From positions 5,161,001 to 5,225,000 of the forward strand of contig JBAGRR010000001.1 of the NCBI GenBank assembly GCA_036924835.1: a stretch of 64,000 bases of DNA, in the 5' to 3' direction. A program made the translations under genes and the position numbers. Positions 8,961 through 16,880 of the stretch are shown one piece after another; position 1 is the first letter of the stretch, and each line of letters starts with the position of its first letter. Source of the DNA: Nitrobacteraceae bacterium AZCC 1564 (GTDB lineage Bacteria > Pseudomonadota > Alphaproteobacteria > Rhizobiales > Xanthobacteraceae). The notes beneath the pieces were generated by a model, which saw only the letters and a program-made list of their open reading frames with translations, searched no databases and was not told where the DNA came from.

Positions 8961-9608
8961 TTACAACCTCGCAGCACTCCCTGTCCGCAGACTTTCGAGA
9001 TAGGCGCACAGCATGTCTGCCAACCCGGCGGCAAAGGTGTTGACGTCCGCAGCCGAACGCGGGCGAGCCGAAAAGTCTTTCCCGACGCCACTCAATGTTG
9101 CCGTCAGCAAATCGGCAGCAAGCAAGCGTGTTTCCGCAGCAGCATCCGGCAGTGCTTCCAGCAAGAATGCCTGGATCGCGCGCTTGCCCGAGCTCTTCGC
9201 CTTGCGGGCCTCGGGCGCATCTCTGTAGAGAGGCGCTGCGTCATCCAGCGCGCCGCGAACGGCGGCTTCATCACATTCGGATTGAATAAACGCGAGCACG
9301 ACCTGACGAAGTCTCTGCGGGGGAGGCACGCGCGAGTCTTCGAGAATTCTGCGCATCATGTCGCTCGTCTGCTGCCACTCGTCGCTTTGAAGGCGAAAGA
9401 GGATCGATGCCTTGTTCGGGAAGTATTGATAGAGCGAACCGACGCTGACTCCGGCTTTGTCGGCGACGCGCGCCGTCGTGAAACGGTGCGCTCCCTCCTT
9501 CGCCAAAACCTGAATAGCCGCCTCCAATATGGCTCCCACGAGTTCTTCTGAGCGCGCCTGCTGGGGGCTTTTTCTCGAATGAATTAAAGGGCTTCGACGG
9601 CGGGCCAT
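8961..9608 (-). CDS. TetR/AcrR family transcriptional regulator
   Basis: A 215-residue protein with an N-terminal TetR HTH: ILEAAIQVLAKEGAHRFTTA, then RVADKAGVSVGSLYQYFPNK (about residues 28-68). The C-terminal region is a helical ligand-binding domain. It is divergent from the O-methyltransferase gene at 9701, and a perfect dyad lies between them at 9639. It is probably a repressor of itself and the methyltransferase. Confidence 0.92.
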   Translation of the reverse strand: MARRRSPLIHSRKSPQQARSEELVGAILEAAIQVLAKEGAHRFTTARVADKAGVSVGSLYQYFPNKASILFRLQSDEWQQTSDMMRRILEDSRVPPPQRLRQVVLAFIQSECDEAAVRGALDDAAPLYRDAPEARKAKSSGKRAIQAFLLEALPDAAAETRLLAADLLTATLSGVGKDFSARPRSAADVNTFAAGLADMLCAYLESLRTGSAARL

Positions 9609-9638
9609 TTTCCCCGAACCTGATGCGATTAGTGAATG

Positions 9639-9652
9639 CGAATAAATATTCG
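9639..9652. promoter_or_regulatory. Candidate TetR operator
   Basis: CGAATA-AA-TATTCG is a perfect 14-bp dyad centred 37 bp from the tetR start and about 55 bp from the methyltransferase ATG. TetR-family operators are typically such palindromes in divergent promoters. It also overlaps the upstream ATG 9623, which argues against that start for the methyltransferase. Confidence 0.6.
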
Positions 9653-9700
9653 TATTTTAGGCGCAGCGCAATCATGCGTCGATCTTCACATGGAGCACAT

Positions 9701-10360
9701 ATGACAACACTCAGCACTCACCCGGTCGCACCGCTCTTGAACCGATTGTTCAGCGAGGCGGCGTCGCCATTGGCCAGTCCGGCGATCGCCAGTCTTTCCG
9801 CCGACGATCATGCACGCATGATGCGGAGCAAGACTGAATACAAAGACTTCTATGGCCGTCTCAAGGACGTCCCGCTCGCTGTCTCGCGCGAAACCGGGGC
9901 GTTGCTCTACATGCTGGCGAGATCGTCGAACGCACGGGCGATCGTCGAGTTCGGAACCTCGTTTGGTATTTCGACACTTCATCTCGCATCGGCTCTTCGG
10001 GACAACGGCGGAGGCAGGTTGATCACCAGCGAATTCGAACCCTCGAAAGCGGAAACGGCACGGCGCAATCTGACCGAAGGCGGCCTGATTGATCTCGTTG
10101 AGATTCGCGAAGGTGACGCGCTGCAGACACTTCGCTCCGGTCTGCCGGAAAGCATCGACCTCGTGCTGCTGGACGGCGCCAAGGCGCTTTATCCCGACGT
10201 GCTTTCGCTGGTCGAGAGCCGCCTCAAGCCGGGCGCTTTCATTGTTGCCGACAATGCCGACTACAGCGCCGAATATCTCGCATACGTGCGCGCGCCAGAG
10301 AGTGGATATCTATCGATCCCCTTCGGCGAAGACGTCGAGCTCTCCATGCGCATCGGATAA
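9701..10360 (+). CDS. O-methyltransferase, class I SAM-dependent
   Basis: A 219-residue protein of the catechol/caffeoyl-CoA O-methyltransferase type. The SAM site IVEFGTSFGISTLHLASAL (about residues 70-88) is followed by ITSEFEPSKAETARRNL. The LVLLDGAKALYPDVL motif carries the metal-binding Asp, and IVADNADYS gives the second metal residue pair. ATG 9701 is preceded by TGGAG. The gene is divergent from a TetR regulator. It probably methylates a small aromatic or xenobiotic hydroxyl, which is inferred. Confidence 0.88.
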   Translation: MTTLSTHPVAPLLNRLFSEAASPLASPAIASLSADDHARMMRSKTEYKDFYGRLKDVPLAVSRETGALLYMLARSSNARAIVEFGTSFGISTLHLASALRDNGGGRLITSEFEPSKAETARRNLTEGGLIDLVEIREGDALQTLRSGLPESIDLVLLDGAKALYPDVLSLVESRLKPGAFIVADNADYSAEYLAYVRAPESGYLSIPFGEDVELSMRIG

Positions 10361-10423
10361 TGCGGGAGGCCGGCGACCGTATCGTTTCTCGCTATGCCAC
10401 ACGAAAGTCGTCTCACACAGAAA

Positions 10424-10449
10424 ATGGCGCGCTAGAGCGAGCGCGCCAT
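10424..10449. terminator. Bidirectional hairpin between convergent genes
   Basis: ATGGCGCGCT (10424-10433) and AGCGCGCCAT (10440-10449) form a perfect 10-bp GC-rich stem with a 6-nt loop. It lies between the ends of the methyltransferase and the ABC binding protein. The flanks are AT-rich but lack a strict T run. Confidence 0.55.
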
Positions 10450-10529
10450 CATTTCATTCTCAGATGACTTCAACCTCGACTGACTCCAACTTCAAATCAC
10501 GTCAGCCTCAATCCGGCTGAGCGTGCCGA

Positions 10530-11837
10530 TCAGTTGGTCGGCCGGGCAAAGCTTGGATATTTCATCTTGCCCTGGGCGATTTTCGCCGGCCACACCGCGA
10601 CCTGTTTGCCATCCTGCCATTGGAAGATCATGCCGCTGACGGCATCGGGCCCGTAGACAAGACCGTGGGTGAATTGATCGTCGCGTCCGTAGAACTTCAC
10701 TCGGCCGATAGTGCCGACATAGTCGGTCTTCTCCAGCTCGGCGACCATCTTGTCCGGATCGGTCGAGCCCGCGCGCCGGATCGCGTCCGCAATGATGTAG
10801 ACCTCGTCATAGGCGGTGTAGCCGGTATAGGCCGGATCCGAACCATACTTCGCCTTGAAGGCCGCGGCGAAAGGCATGGTCTTCGGCGTCACTGCTGCGG
10901 TCGCGGTCGCAACCGCCAGCGATGGAATGCCTTCCGCGGCACCATTGGTGTCGGCCCAGAAGGACGGGCTCAACGCCTGCGCGCTCACGCCAAACATCGG
11001 GATCGGCACCTGCTGGTTCTTCCACTGCACCGTCGGCTGCACGCCGACATGCGAGATGCCGGTGACAATGACGTCCGGCTTCTTGCCTTCGAGCTGGTTG
11101 AAGATCGGCGTGAAGTCAGTGGTGTCGGGCGAGAAGCGAACGTGATCGAGCACCTTCAACCCGGCTTTCGGCAGGCAGGCTTCATAGCCTTCATCGAGCG
11201 GCTTGGTCCACGCCGCGTCCTCGCTCATGATGACCGCCGTCTTCATCTTCATGCCATCAACCAACAGATCGTGGGCGGCGTCGCACACCGCCTGAGCCTG
11301 CGCCGCCGACGTCAGATAGCCGTGGAAGACGTATTTATTCTTCTCATAATTCGTGTGCACCGGCTTGGTGATCTCGTTGGAAGCGGCGCCGGGTGTGATC
11401 AGCGGCATCTTCAGGCGCGCCGACCACGGCTCGAGGGCAAGCACGACCTCGCTGATGTAGCTCGCGATCACGGCGCTGACCTTGTCATCGGAGACGGCGC
11501 GCTGGAAGGCACGGACTGAATCGGCCGACGAGCTCTTGTTGTCGTAGGAGACGATCTGGATCTTGCGGCCGTTCACGCCGCCTTTGGCGTTGATTTCGTC
11601 GGCCGCGATCTGTGCGCCGCCCGGCGTTGCCGCACCGGCAATCGACTGGACTTCCGCGATCACGCCGATCTTGATCGGCTCGTTCGATTGCGAGAAGGCC
11701 GGACATGCGGAGTAAAGGGTCAGGGCGGCCACGGCGGTGGTCGCTTTCAGAAGATAAGAAAACTTGAGCTTGGTTTGAGCCTTAAAATTGGCTTGAGCCT
11801 CAAAGTTGGCTTGAGCCTCAAAGTTGGTTTGAGTCAT
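10530..11837 (-). CDS. Branched-chain amino acid-type ABC transporter substrate-binding protein
   Basis: A 435-residue periplasmic binding protein of the LivJ type (peripla_BP_6). After the signal peptide (FSYLLKATTAVAALTLYSAC) comes IKIGVIAEVQSIAGAATPGG, then AADEINAKGGVNGRKIQIVS, the family signature. The extension before the signal peptide is made of repeats (NFEAQA). No permease or ATPase genes are adjacent, so it is an orphan. Candidate ligands are branched amino acids, aromatic acids or other carboxylates. Confidence 0.92.
   Translation of the reverse strand: MTQTNFEAQANFEAQANFKAQTKLKFSYLLKATTAVAALTLYSACPAFSQSNEPIKIGVIAEVQSIAGAATPGGAQIAADEINAKGGVNGRKIQIVSYDNKSSSADSVRAFQRAVSDDKVSAVIASYISEVVLALEPWSARLKMPLITPGAASNEITKPVHTNYEKNKYVFHGYLTSAAQAQAVCDAAHDLLVDGMKMKTAVIMSEDAAWTKPLDEGYEACLPKAGLKVLDHVRFSPDTTDFTPIFNQLEGKKPDVIVTGISHVGVQPTVQWKNQQVPIPMFGVSAQALSPSFWADTNGAAEGIPSLAVATATAAVTPKTMPFAAAFKAKYGSDPAYTGYTAYDEVYIIADAIRRAGSTDPDKMVAELEKTDYVGTIGRVKFYGRDDQFTHGLVYGPDAVSGMIFQWQDGKQVAVWPAKIAQGKMKYPSFARPTN
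11774..11835 (-). repeat. 18-bp tandem repeats at the N terminus of the binding protein
   Basis: Roughly three and a half imperfect copies of CTTGAGCCTCAAAGTTGG sit head to tail at the start of the gene. They encode QTNFEAQANFEAQANFKAQ in front of the signal peptide. The 18-bp unit keeps the frame, so copy-number change would only alter N-terminal length. Confidence 0.8.
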
Positions 11838-12014
11838 GGACTTTTTCTCCCGTTCTTATCCGTCTTTGTTGACGGCTCGGGAGAAGTCCAACACAGGCGA
11901 AAACGTAAAGCAACGCCTGTCCTGGAGAAATATCGGAGTACGATGCACAGTCGCGTTACGCCGGGCGGGCCGATGCAGAATGGATCGTGCGCCAGCCGAG
12001 CGGCGTTCGGATCA

Positions 12015-13241
12015 TTATCCCATGACGACAGGCTGCTTGCCTTGTCGTAGAGCTGCAATCACCTTGGGATCAAAATTCATATGAGCCTGCAGAAGTTCCT
12101 TCGGCGTCAACGCGAGCCACTGGTTGAGCGAAAGGTCCGCGTAATAGGAGCTGGCGAAGACCTCGAGGAAGCGCAATTTCTCCTTACCGATATTCTCGAT
12201 GTAATGACCCATCGCAAAAGGTACGAGCCCGACATCACCCGCGCGATAGTTGAAAGTGCGTGCCTGGCCCGAGCTGCCGAACACGCCCATGCGCGCTTCA
12301 CCTTGCAGATAGTATTGCCACTCGCTCGTATTGGGATGCCAGTGCAGTTCGCGCATCCCGCCTGGCTCGACCTCGACCAATGCCGCTGCAATCTTTTCTG
12401 AAGCTGGAAAAATGGAAGAGTCGGTGATGCGAACGTTTCCGCCGGGCGTGGTGATCGGCTTCTGTTGAAGCATGCCGTGCTTGAAAGTCCGTGGCACTGG
12501 TTTCGCCGATACTGACCTGTGACTCTCTTGAAGACTGTCTTGAAGATTCCCTTGGGGAACAGTCGCTTTGAAGATGTAGAGAGTTTCCGGATCCGGCAGA
12601 TTTCGGAACAGGTCTTGCGAAACCGAAAAGTTTTTGGCCAGCACCTCCGGCGGCACGTGTTTGAACCAGTCGCTCAATAAAAATGTGCTGTCTTCGTCAA
12701 AATGCGGATTGTCGAAGATCAGAAGAAACTCACAGCCGTCAGGACCCAGCCCCTGAATGGAATGAGGGATGCCTGATGGAAAATACCAAAGATCGCCTTC
12801 AGCCACATCGTCGATAAAGATGCGGCCGTCCTGATCGATCGCGGTCAGCCGCGCATTTCCCCTGATCATGAAGGACCACTCGACTTCTTTATGCCAATGC
12901 AGTTCGCGAACACCGCCAGCGTTCAATCTCATATTGACGCCTGCGATGGTATCCGACGCCGCGAGCTCACGCGCGGTCACTTGCCGTGTCCATCCGCCCG
13001 TGCCCTGGCGAATGTGCGAATCCGAGAACGAAAATTTGAGATTCGGCAGTGTCCCGTGATCGGTCTTGGGAGGATTGATGATATCCGGATTTTCCGCATC
13101 GCGGATTGGATCGCGCGGGCCTGGATCTGTCCCTCCATGGTCCGCATCGCGCTTAGGTTCGATTGTGCTTTGCGCCCGTGTGCTTGCCGCCATACCAACT
13201 GCTCCCATCGCACTCAGCAACAACCTTCGTGACAATCCCAT
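12015..13241 (-). CDS. oxdC: Oxalate decarboxylase family bicupin
   Basis: A 408-residue bicupin that converts oxalate to formate and CO2 in this family. Mn ligands are visible in both cupins: H115, H117, E121 and H160 (RELHWHKEVEW, FPSGIPHS), and H300, H302, E307 and H346 (RELHWHPNTSEW, MGHYIEN). The lid loop reads FDEDSTF at 181-187, keeping the Glu that separates decarboxylases from oxalate oxidases (SENS in Bacillus OxdC). The N terminus MGLSRRLLLSAMGAVG looks like a twin-arginine signal, so export after folding is likely. Confidence 0.92.
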   Translation of the reverse strand: MGLSRRLLLSAMGAVGMAASTRAQSTIEPKRDADHGGTDPGPRDPIRDAENPDIINPPKTDHGTLPNLKFSFSDSHIRQGTGGWTRQVTARELAASDTIAGVNMRLNAGGVRELHWHKEVEWSFMIRGNARLTAIDQDGRIFIDDVAEGDLWYFPSGIPHSIQGLGPDGCEFLLIFDNPHFDEDSTFLLSDWFKHVPPEVLAKNFSVSQDLFRNLPDPETLYIFKATVPQGNLQDSLQESHRSVSAKPVPRTFKHGMLQQKPITTPGGNVRITDSSIFPASEKIAAALVEVEPGGMRELHWHPNTSEWQYYLQGEARMGVFGSSGQARTFNYRAGDVGLVPFAMGHYIENIGKEKLRFLEVFASSYYADLSLNQWLALTPKELLQAHMNFDPKVIAALRQGKQPVVMG

Positions 13242-13364
13242 CGGTGACCTTTCACGTTCAGAGGATAAGGTCGTGATCAGGTGCAGGATAAGGCTGTGGT
13301 CAATGACAGGTTCCGAAACGCGCGAACACAGGATCGCGATTGTAACCTATTCGCGTGACCGCAC

Positions 13365-13660
13365 TCAGCCCGCCACGATGGATTCGAGTTCATCGAGATC
13401 GTTCTGCGCCAGCTCAAGTTTGCTTGAGGCGAGGTGAGGCCGATGTGACGCACCAGGCCCTGGCGCTGCAGATCGGCAAGCACCGTGAGCGGCGCTTCGA
13501 TCGAGCCTTCCGCAGGGCCATGGACGTCGAACATGATGTGAAGGTTGACCACGTCGATCACGTCGCGGTCGAGATTGCGGCGATTGTCGTTAACCGTCTG
13601 GATCAGCTCTTCGCGCGAGTAGGCTGGATCCCAAGACCCATAAGACGAGACGACAGGTAG
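13365..13660 (-). pseudogene. Aldo/keto reductase remnant
   Basis: Reading the minus strand, SWDPAYSREELIQTVNDN, then RDVIDVVNLHIMFDVHGP and LADLQRQGLVRHIGLTS are the middle of an aldo/keto reductase. This jumps, in a shifted frame, to the family's C-terminal KLELAQNDLDELESIVAG before a stop at 13365. The N-terminal Tyr/Asp catalytic part and about 120 residues after HIGLT are missing. It is a decayed copy just upstream of oxdC. Confidence 0.75.
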
Positions 13661-13817
13661 GGGTTGTTGCTCCGTCTGATAATCGCCGATATCGATGCGC
13701 GCGGATGAACGATGCGCTATGAGCCGACCAGGGAGCGGGGGCTTGCATGTCGGTTGCGATCACATTTGGACCGTGCGGCCTCTGCGGCCGTGACATTGAA
13801 AAAAACGAGACCGATCC

Positions 13818-14825
13818 ATGCTGCGTCACAGTCCTGCAATGATGCGTCAGCCGTTCGTATTCGTTTTTTTGTTTTTCTTTGGGGTCACGGTCGCGCAAGC
13901 CGCCGGGGTGAAGAACTTCGACATTCCCGCCAGCCCGGCGGGGCCGGTGATCAGAGTCTTGGTTTGGACGCCTTGCACACAGCCCCCTCAGGAAATGGAT
14001 GCGCGCGGAGCCACCTTTTTCGCTGTGCCCGCGTGTCCGGTCACCGGAGAAAAGCTTCCGCTCATCGTGATGTCGCACGGCCGGAGAGGATGGTTCGGCG
14101 GTCACCACGATACGGCCGCGGCCCTGGCGGACGCTGGATTTGTCGTTGCAGCGCTCAATCATCCCGGTGACACCATGCGCGACACGAGCGGCACCGACAG
14201 TCTTTCCGTTCTTGTCGAGCGGCCCACAGATATGAAGCGGTTGGTCGACTACATGCTTGACGTGTGGCCAGATGCATCACGCATTGATGCTCAGCTTATC
14301 GGGCTCTACGGCTTCTCCTTTGGTGGGTACACCGGTCTCGTCGTCATCGGAGGCAATCCTGATTTACGGAAAGGTTTGCCGAACTGCGAAACGTCGAACC
14401 TGAAGGCTTGCAAACAGCTCGAAGGTGGCGAGCTTCCCGGTCAGCCGATCACCCATGATCCGCGCGTCAAGGCCGCCGTCATCATCGATCCCTATCCGGT
14501 GTTCGTCTTCCCTGAGGAAAATCTAAAAGGAATAACGGTCCCGATCCAATTGTGGAGTTCTGACCCGGCGCAAAATGCGGATGGTCTATCGGGGTGCTGT
14601 GCAGCAGCGATCAATCAAAAGCTTCCGACAAAGCCGGACTACCATTTCGTGGAGAATGCCAAACACTTGTCTTTCCTCGCGACCTGCACTCCGAAGGAAG
14701 CACAGGCGGCTCCTGCCATTTGTACGGACGCCCCACGCTTCGATCGCGTTGATTTCCATAAGAGGCTTCACTCGGACATTGTCGCCTTTTTCCGCAAGCA
14801 TTTCGCTCAAAGCGCTAAGCCGTAG
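13818..14825 (+). CDS. Secreted dienelactone hydrolase-like alpha/beta hydrolase
   Basis: A 335-residue exported hydrolase. The signal peptide is FVFVFLFFFGVTVAQAAG, cleaved near residue 28; ATG 13839 is an alternative start. The core shows the oxyanion strand LPLIVMSHGRRGWFGGH, nucleophile elbow GFSFGG (GxSxG), an acid candidate in VIIDPYP, and His in ENAKHLSF. Several cysteines (CTQPP, PACPV, GCCAA) could form disulfides in the periplasm. The substrate is unknown; esterase, lactonase or platelet-activating-factor-acetylhydrolase-like activities are possible. Confidence 0.85.
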   Translation: MLRHSPAMMRQPFVFVFLFFFGVTVAQAAGVKNFDIPASPAGPVIRVLVWTPCTQPPQEMDARGATFFAVPACPVTGEKLPLIVMSHGRRGWFGGHHDTAAALADAGFVVAALNHPGDTMRDTSGTDSLSVLVERPTDMKRLVDYMLDVWPDASRIDAQLIGLYGFSFGGYTGLVVIGGNPDLRKGLPNCETSNLKACKQLEGGELPGQPITHDPRVKAAVIIDPYPVFVFPEENLKGITVPIQLWSSDPAQNADGLSGCCAAAINQKLPTKPDYHFVENAKHLSFLATCTPKEAQAAPAICTDAPRFDRVDFHKRLHSDIVAFFRKHFAQSAKP

Positions 14826-14828
14826 CGG

Positions 14829-14996
14829 GCTTGATCACGACGCACCAAAAGCATCCGGCGGCGCGGCCCACGGGAATTGCGCGAGCACCGCCTGTGCGGC
14901 GTGCCGGTCGGGCGGGGCGGGATCGAGCGCCCGCGCCAGCGCGTCGATGTCGCGCGCCCGTTCGGGTGTCACGCCGCGCGTCTCGCGAAAGGCAAT
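14829..14996 (-). repeat. Displaced copy of the transglutaminase 3' end (left repeat)
   Basis: 168 bp matching 15980-16147 at about 96 percent (six mismatches by eye). It corresponds to the last 50 or so codons of the transglutaminase-like gene. The match stops abruptly after GCGAAAGGCAAT. Together with the right copy it brackets the HigBA module as a direct repeat. Confidence 0.85.
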
Positions 14997-15096
14997 GGGT
15001 GGACGCCAATCAGCTCACGGCTGCCAAGTTCGCTAAGTGCTGGCGAACCAAGGCTTAATTCGTTATTGGTTCCAGCTGAGTTCCGTGTTCGTTCTG

Positions 15097-15133
15097 TTCC
15101 CATTTTGGGAATTTTATTGATCCCATTTTGGGA
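15097..15133. promoter_or_regulatory. Double operator of the higBA promoter
   Basis: TTCCCATTTTGGGAA (15097-15111) and TCCCATTTTGGGA (15121-15133) are two copies of the same dyad with centres 23 bp apart, about two helical turns, ending 7 bp before the higB ATG. Paired palindromes at this place fit cooperative autorepression by the HigA antitoxin. Confidence 0.75.
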
Positions 15134-15140
15134 ACATGGT

Positions 15141-15443
15141 ATGGCTACCAACGTCATAGCGAAGAAAACGCTTCAGGCCTTTTGGACCAAATATCCGCAC
15201 GCTGAGACACCCCTCGGCACTTGGTATCAAATCGTTTCAAAGGGCACTTGGAGCGGACCGGCAGATGTAAAGGCAGCTTTTGGAGCCAATGTGGACTTCG
15301 TTGGAGATAACAGAGTTATCTTCGATATCGGCGGAAACAAGTATCGGCTCATTGTCCACTTTGCCTACGAGTTCAAAACTGCCCTCGTTAAATTTGTCGG
15401 CACTCACAAAGAATACGACGCGATTAACCCGGAGACAGTGTGA
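15141..15443 (+). CDS. higB: HigB-family type II toxin (mRNA interferase)
   Basis: A 100-residue protein with the HigB_toxin core: LQAFWTKYPHAETPLGTWYQ, then FDIGGNKYRLIVHFAYE and KFVGTHKEYDAI. This family cleaves mRNA at the ribosome. The toxin-first order and the 4-bp overlap with the antitoxin are typical of higBA. ATG 15141 comes directly after the double operator. Confidence 0.92.
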   Translation: MATNVIAKKTLQAFWTKYPHAETPLGTWYQIVSKGTWSGPADVKAAFGANVDFVGDNRVIFDIGGNKYRLIVHFAYEFKTALVKFVGTHKEYDAINPETV

Positions 15444-15826
15444 TGATGGATGTAAGACCACTCCACACCAATGAGGACTACGAATGGGCCCTCGGGGAGA
15501 TCGCGCGTTATTTTGACAATCAACCCGCTCCCGGGAGCGATGAGGGCGATCGTTTCGAGGTCTTGTCAACTCTGATCAAAGCCTACGAAGACACACATAT
15601 CAGGATGCCCTACGCCGATCCAATCGACGTACTTCATTTCGCTATCGAATCGATGGGCAAAACACAGGCTGATTTGGCTAACATCATTGGTCGTAACCGC
15701 GCCTCCGAAATCTTGAATCGCGTTCGACCTCTTACACTCGATATGATCCGCTCTATTAGCAAGGAGTGGAATATTCCCGTTGAATCTCTGACCGCGCCAT
15801 ACGAACTCGTGCGTCAGCACGCTTAA
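15440..15826 (+). CDS. higA: HigA-family antitoxin with HTH domain
   Basis: A 128-residue protein. Residues about 62-125 form an XRE-type HTH (MGKTQADLANIIGRNRASEI, then LNRVRPLTLDMIRSISKEW). The N-terminal half (YEWALGEIARYFDN) matches long HigA antitoxins. It overlaps the higB stop by 4 bp (ATGA). It should neutralise HigB and repress the operon at 15097-15133. Confidence 0.92.
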   Translation: MMMDVRPLHTNEDYEWALGEIARYFDNQPAPGSDEGDRFEVLSTLIKAYEDTHIRMPYADPIDVLHFAIESMGKTQADLANIIGRNRASEILNRVRPLTLDMIRSISKEWNIPVESLTAPYELVRQHA

Positions 15827-15835
15827 AGCTTTTTA

Positions 15836-15862
15836 CCCCCGCTTTCTGCGGGGGCTGCTTTT
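15836..15862 (+). terminator. Terminator after higBA
   Basis: CCCCCGC-TTTCT-GCGGGGG is a strong stem at 15836-15854, 10 bp after the higA stop, followed by T-rich sequence (CTGCTTTTGCGGCTTTTC). It closes the module before the right-hand repeat. Confidence 0.7.
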
Positions 15863-15979
15863 GCGGCTTTTCTTATCCTGAGGATCTTTCAACGGCTTCG
15901 GATCACTCTTTCATCGTGCCGCCGATCTCGATGCATCCTGATCAGCGTCAATAGTGGCACGGTGACCATTCTAGAGTGA

Positions 15980-16147
15980 GCTTCATCACGCCGCACCAAA
16001 AGCATCCGGCGGCGCGGCCCACGGGAATTGCGCGAGCACCGCCTGTGCGGCATGCCGGTCGGGCGGGGCGGGATCGAGCGCCTGCGCCAGCGCGTCGATG
16101 TCGCGCGCCCGTTCGGCTGTCACGCCGCGCGTGTCGCGAAAGGCAAT
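15980..16147 (-). repeat. Right copy of the 168-bp transglutaminase 3'-end repeat
   Basis: This copy is continuous with the intact transglutaminase-like gene. The left copy at 14829 has the same extent and orientation. The distance between copy starts is 1151 bp, which defines the size of the inserted toxin-antitoxin segment. Confidence 0.85.
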
Positions 16148-16852
16148 CGTCGGCCCCCAATTGTCCCACGGCAGGCACTCGACGCCGGCAAGCGTTGCGG
16201 CGTCTCGGATGACGCTTGAGGCGATCCACCATTCACCGGCGATGCCCGCATAAGTCAGGCCGCATGTCGCCGCATCGATCTCGCCCGCGCGCACCGCGCG
16301 CCAGATCGATGCCGCCGATCGCCAGCCGGAGGCGGGCACGTGTGCGATGTCGAACGCGATGCGCATGCCTGCGCGCGCACGCGGCCCGAGCTGCGCATCG
16401 AGCACGGCCCATTGTCCGTCGCGCTGATATTCGCAGACGTAATGATCTTCCCAATAGCCTGCGTTGAAGTAGCTGGCGAAGCCCGCGCGCAGCCGCGCCG
16501 GAATGCCTCGCGCACGCAGCGCGCTGATCGCCAGCAGCGCGAAGTCGCGGCAGGTGACATAGAGATAATCGGCGAGCGCGCGATGCTCGGTGAGGGGACT
16601 TGCGTCGCGCTGAATGGCTTCTTCAAGCAGCAGTTCGCTGCGGCGCAGGCCGCGGTCGCCTTCCGCATTCGCGGGCACCGGAAAGCCGATCTGCCGTGCG
16701 ATGGCATGGTGGATCACGAACTCTTCCAGCGCGTCGGCAATCCCCACCGGGTCTGGCGGCAGCTCGCTCAGCCGCGCAGCATGCGCGCCCGGATCGCTCC
16801 ACTGTGTCTGCTGACTGTCCACTGATGTGCCCGGCATAGGGCAGCGTAGCAT
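15986..16852 (-). CDS. Transglutaminase-like protein
   Basis: A 288-residue protein with a transglutaminase/protease-like triad: Cys101 in YVTCRDFALLAISALRARG, His137 in YWEDHYVCEY and Asp152 in WAVLDAQLG. Such bacterial proteins may hydrolyse or cross-link peptides. The frame extends to a GTG at 16891, overlapping the upstream gene by 11 bp; ATG 16852 is chosen but weakly supported. Its last 168 bp are duplicated at 14829 across the HigBA module. Confidence 0.8.
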   Translation of the reverse strand: MLRCPMPGTSVDSQQTQWSDPGAHAARLSELPPDPVGIADALEEFVIHHAIARQIGFPVPANAEGDRGLRRSELLLEEAIQRDASPLTEHRALADYLYVTCRDFALLAISALRARGIPARLRAGFASYFNAGYWEDHYVCEYQRDGQWAVLDAQLGPRARAGMRIAFDIAHVPASGWRSAASIWRAVRAGEIDAATCGLTYAGIAGEWWIASSVIRDAATLAGVECLPWDNWGPTIAFRDTRGVTAERARDIDALAQALDPAPPDRHAAQAVLAQFPWAAPPDAFGAA

Positions 16853-16880
16853 GGATGCTGGTTCGTTGATGGCGGGTATC

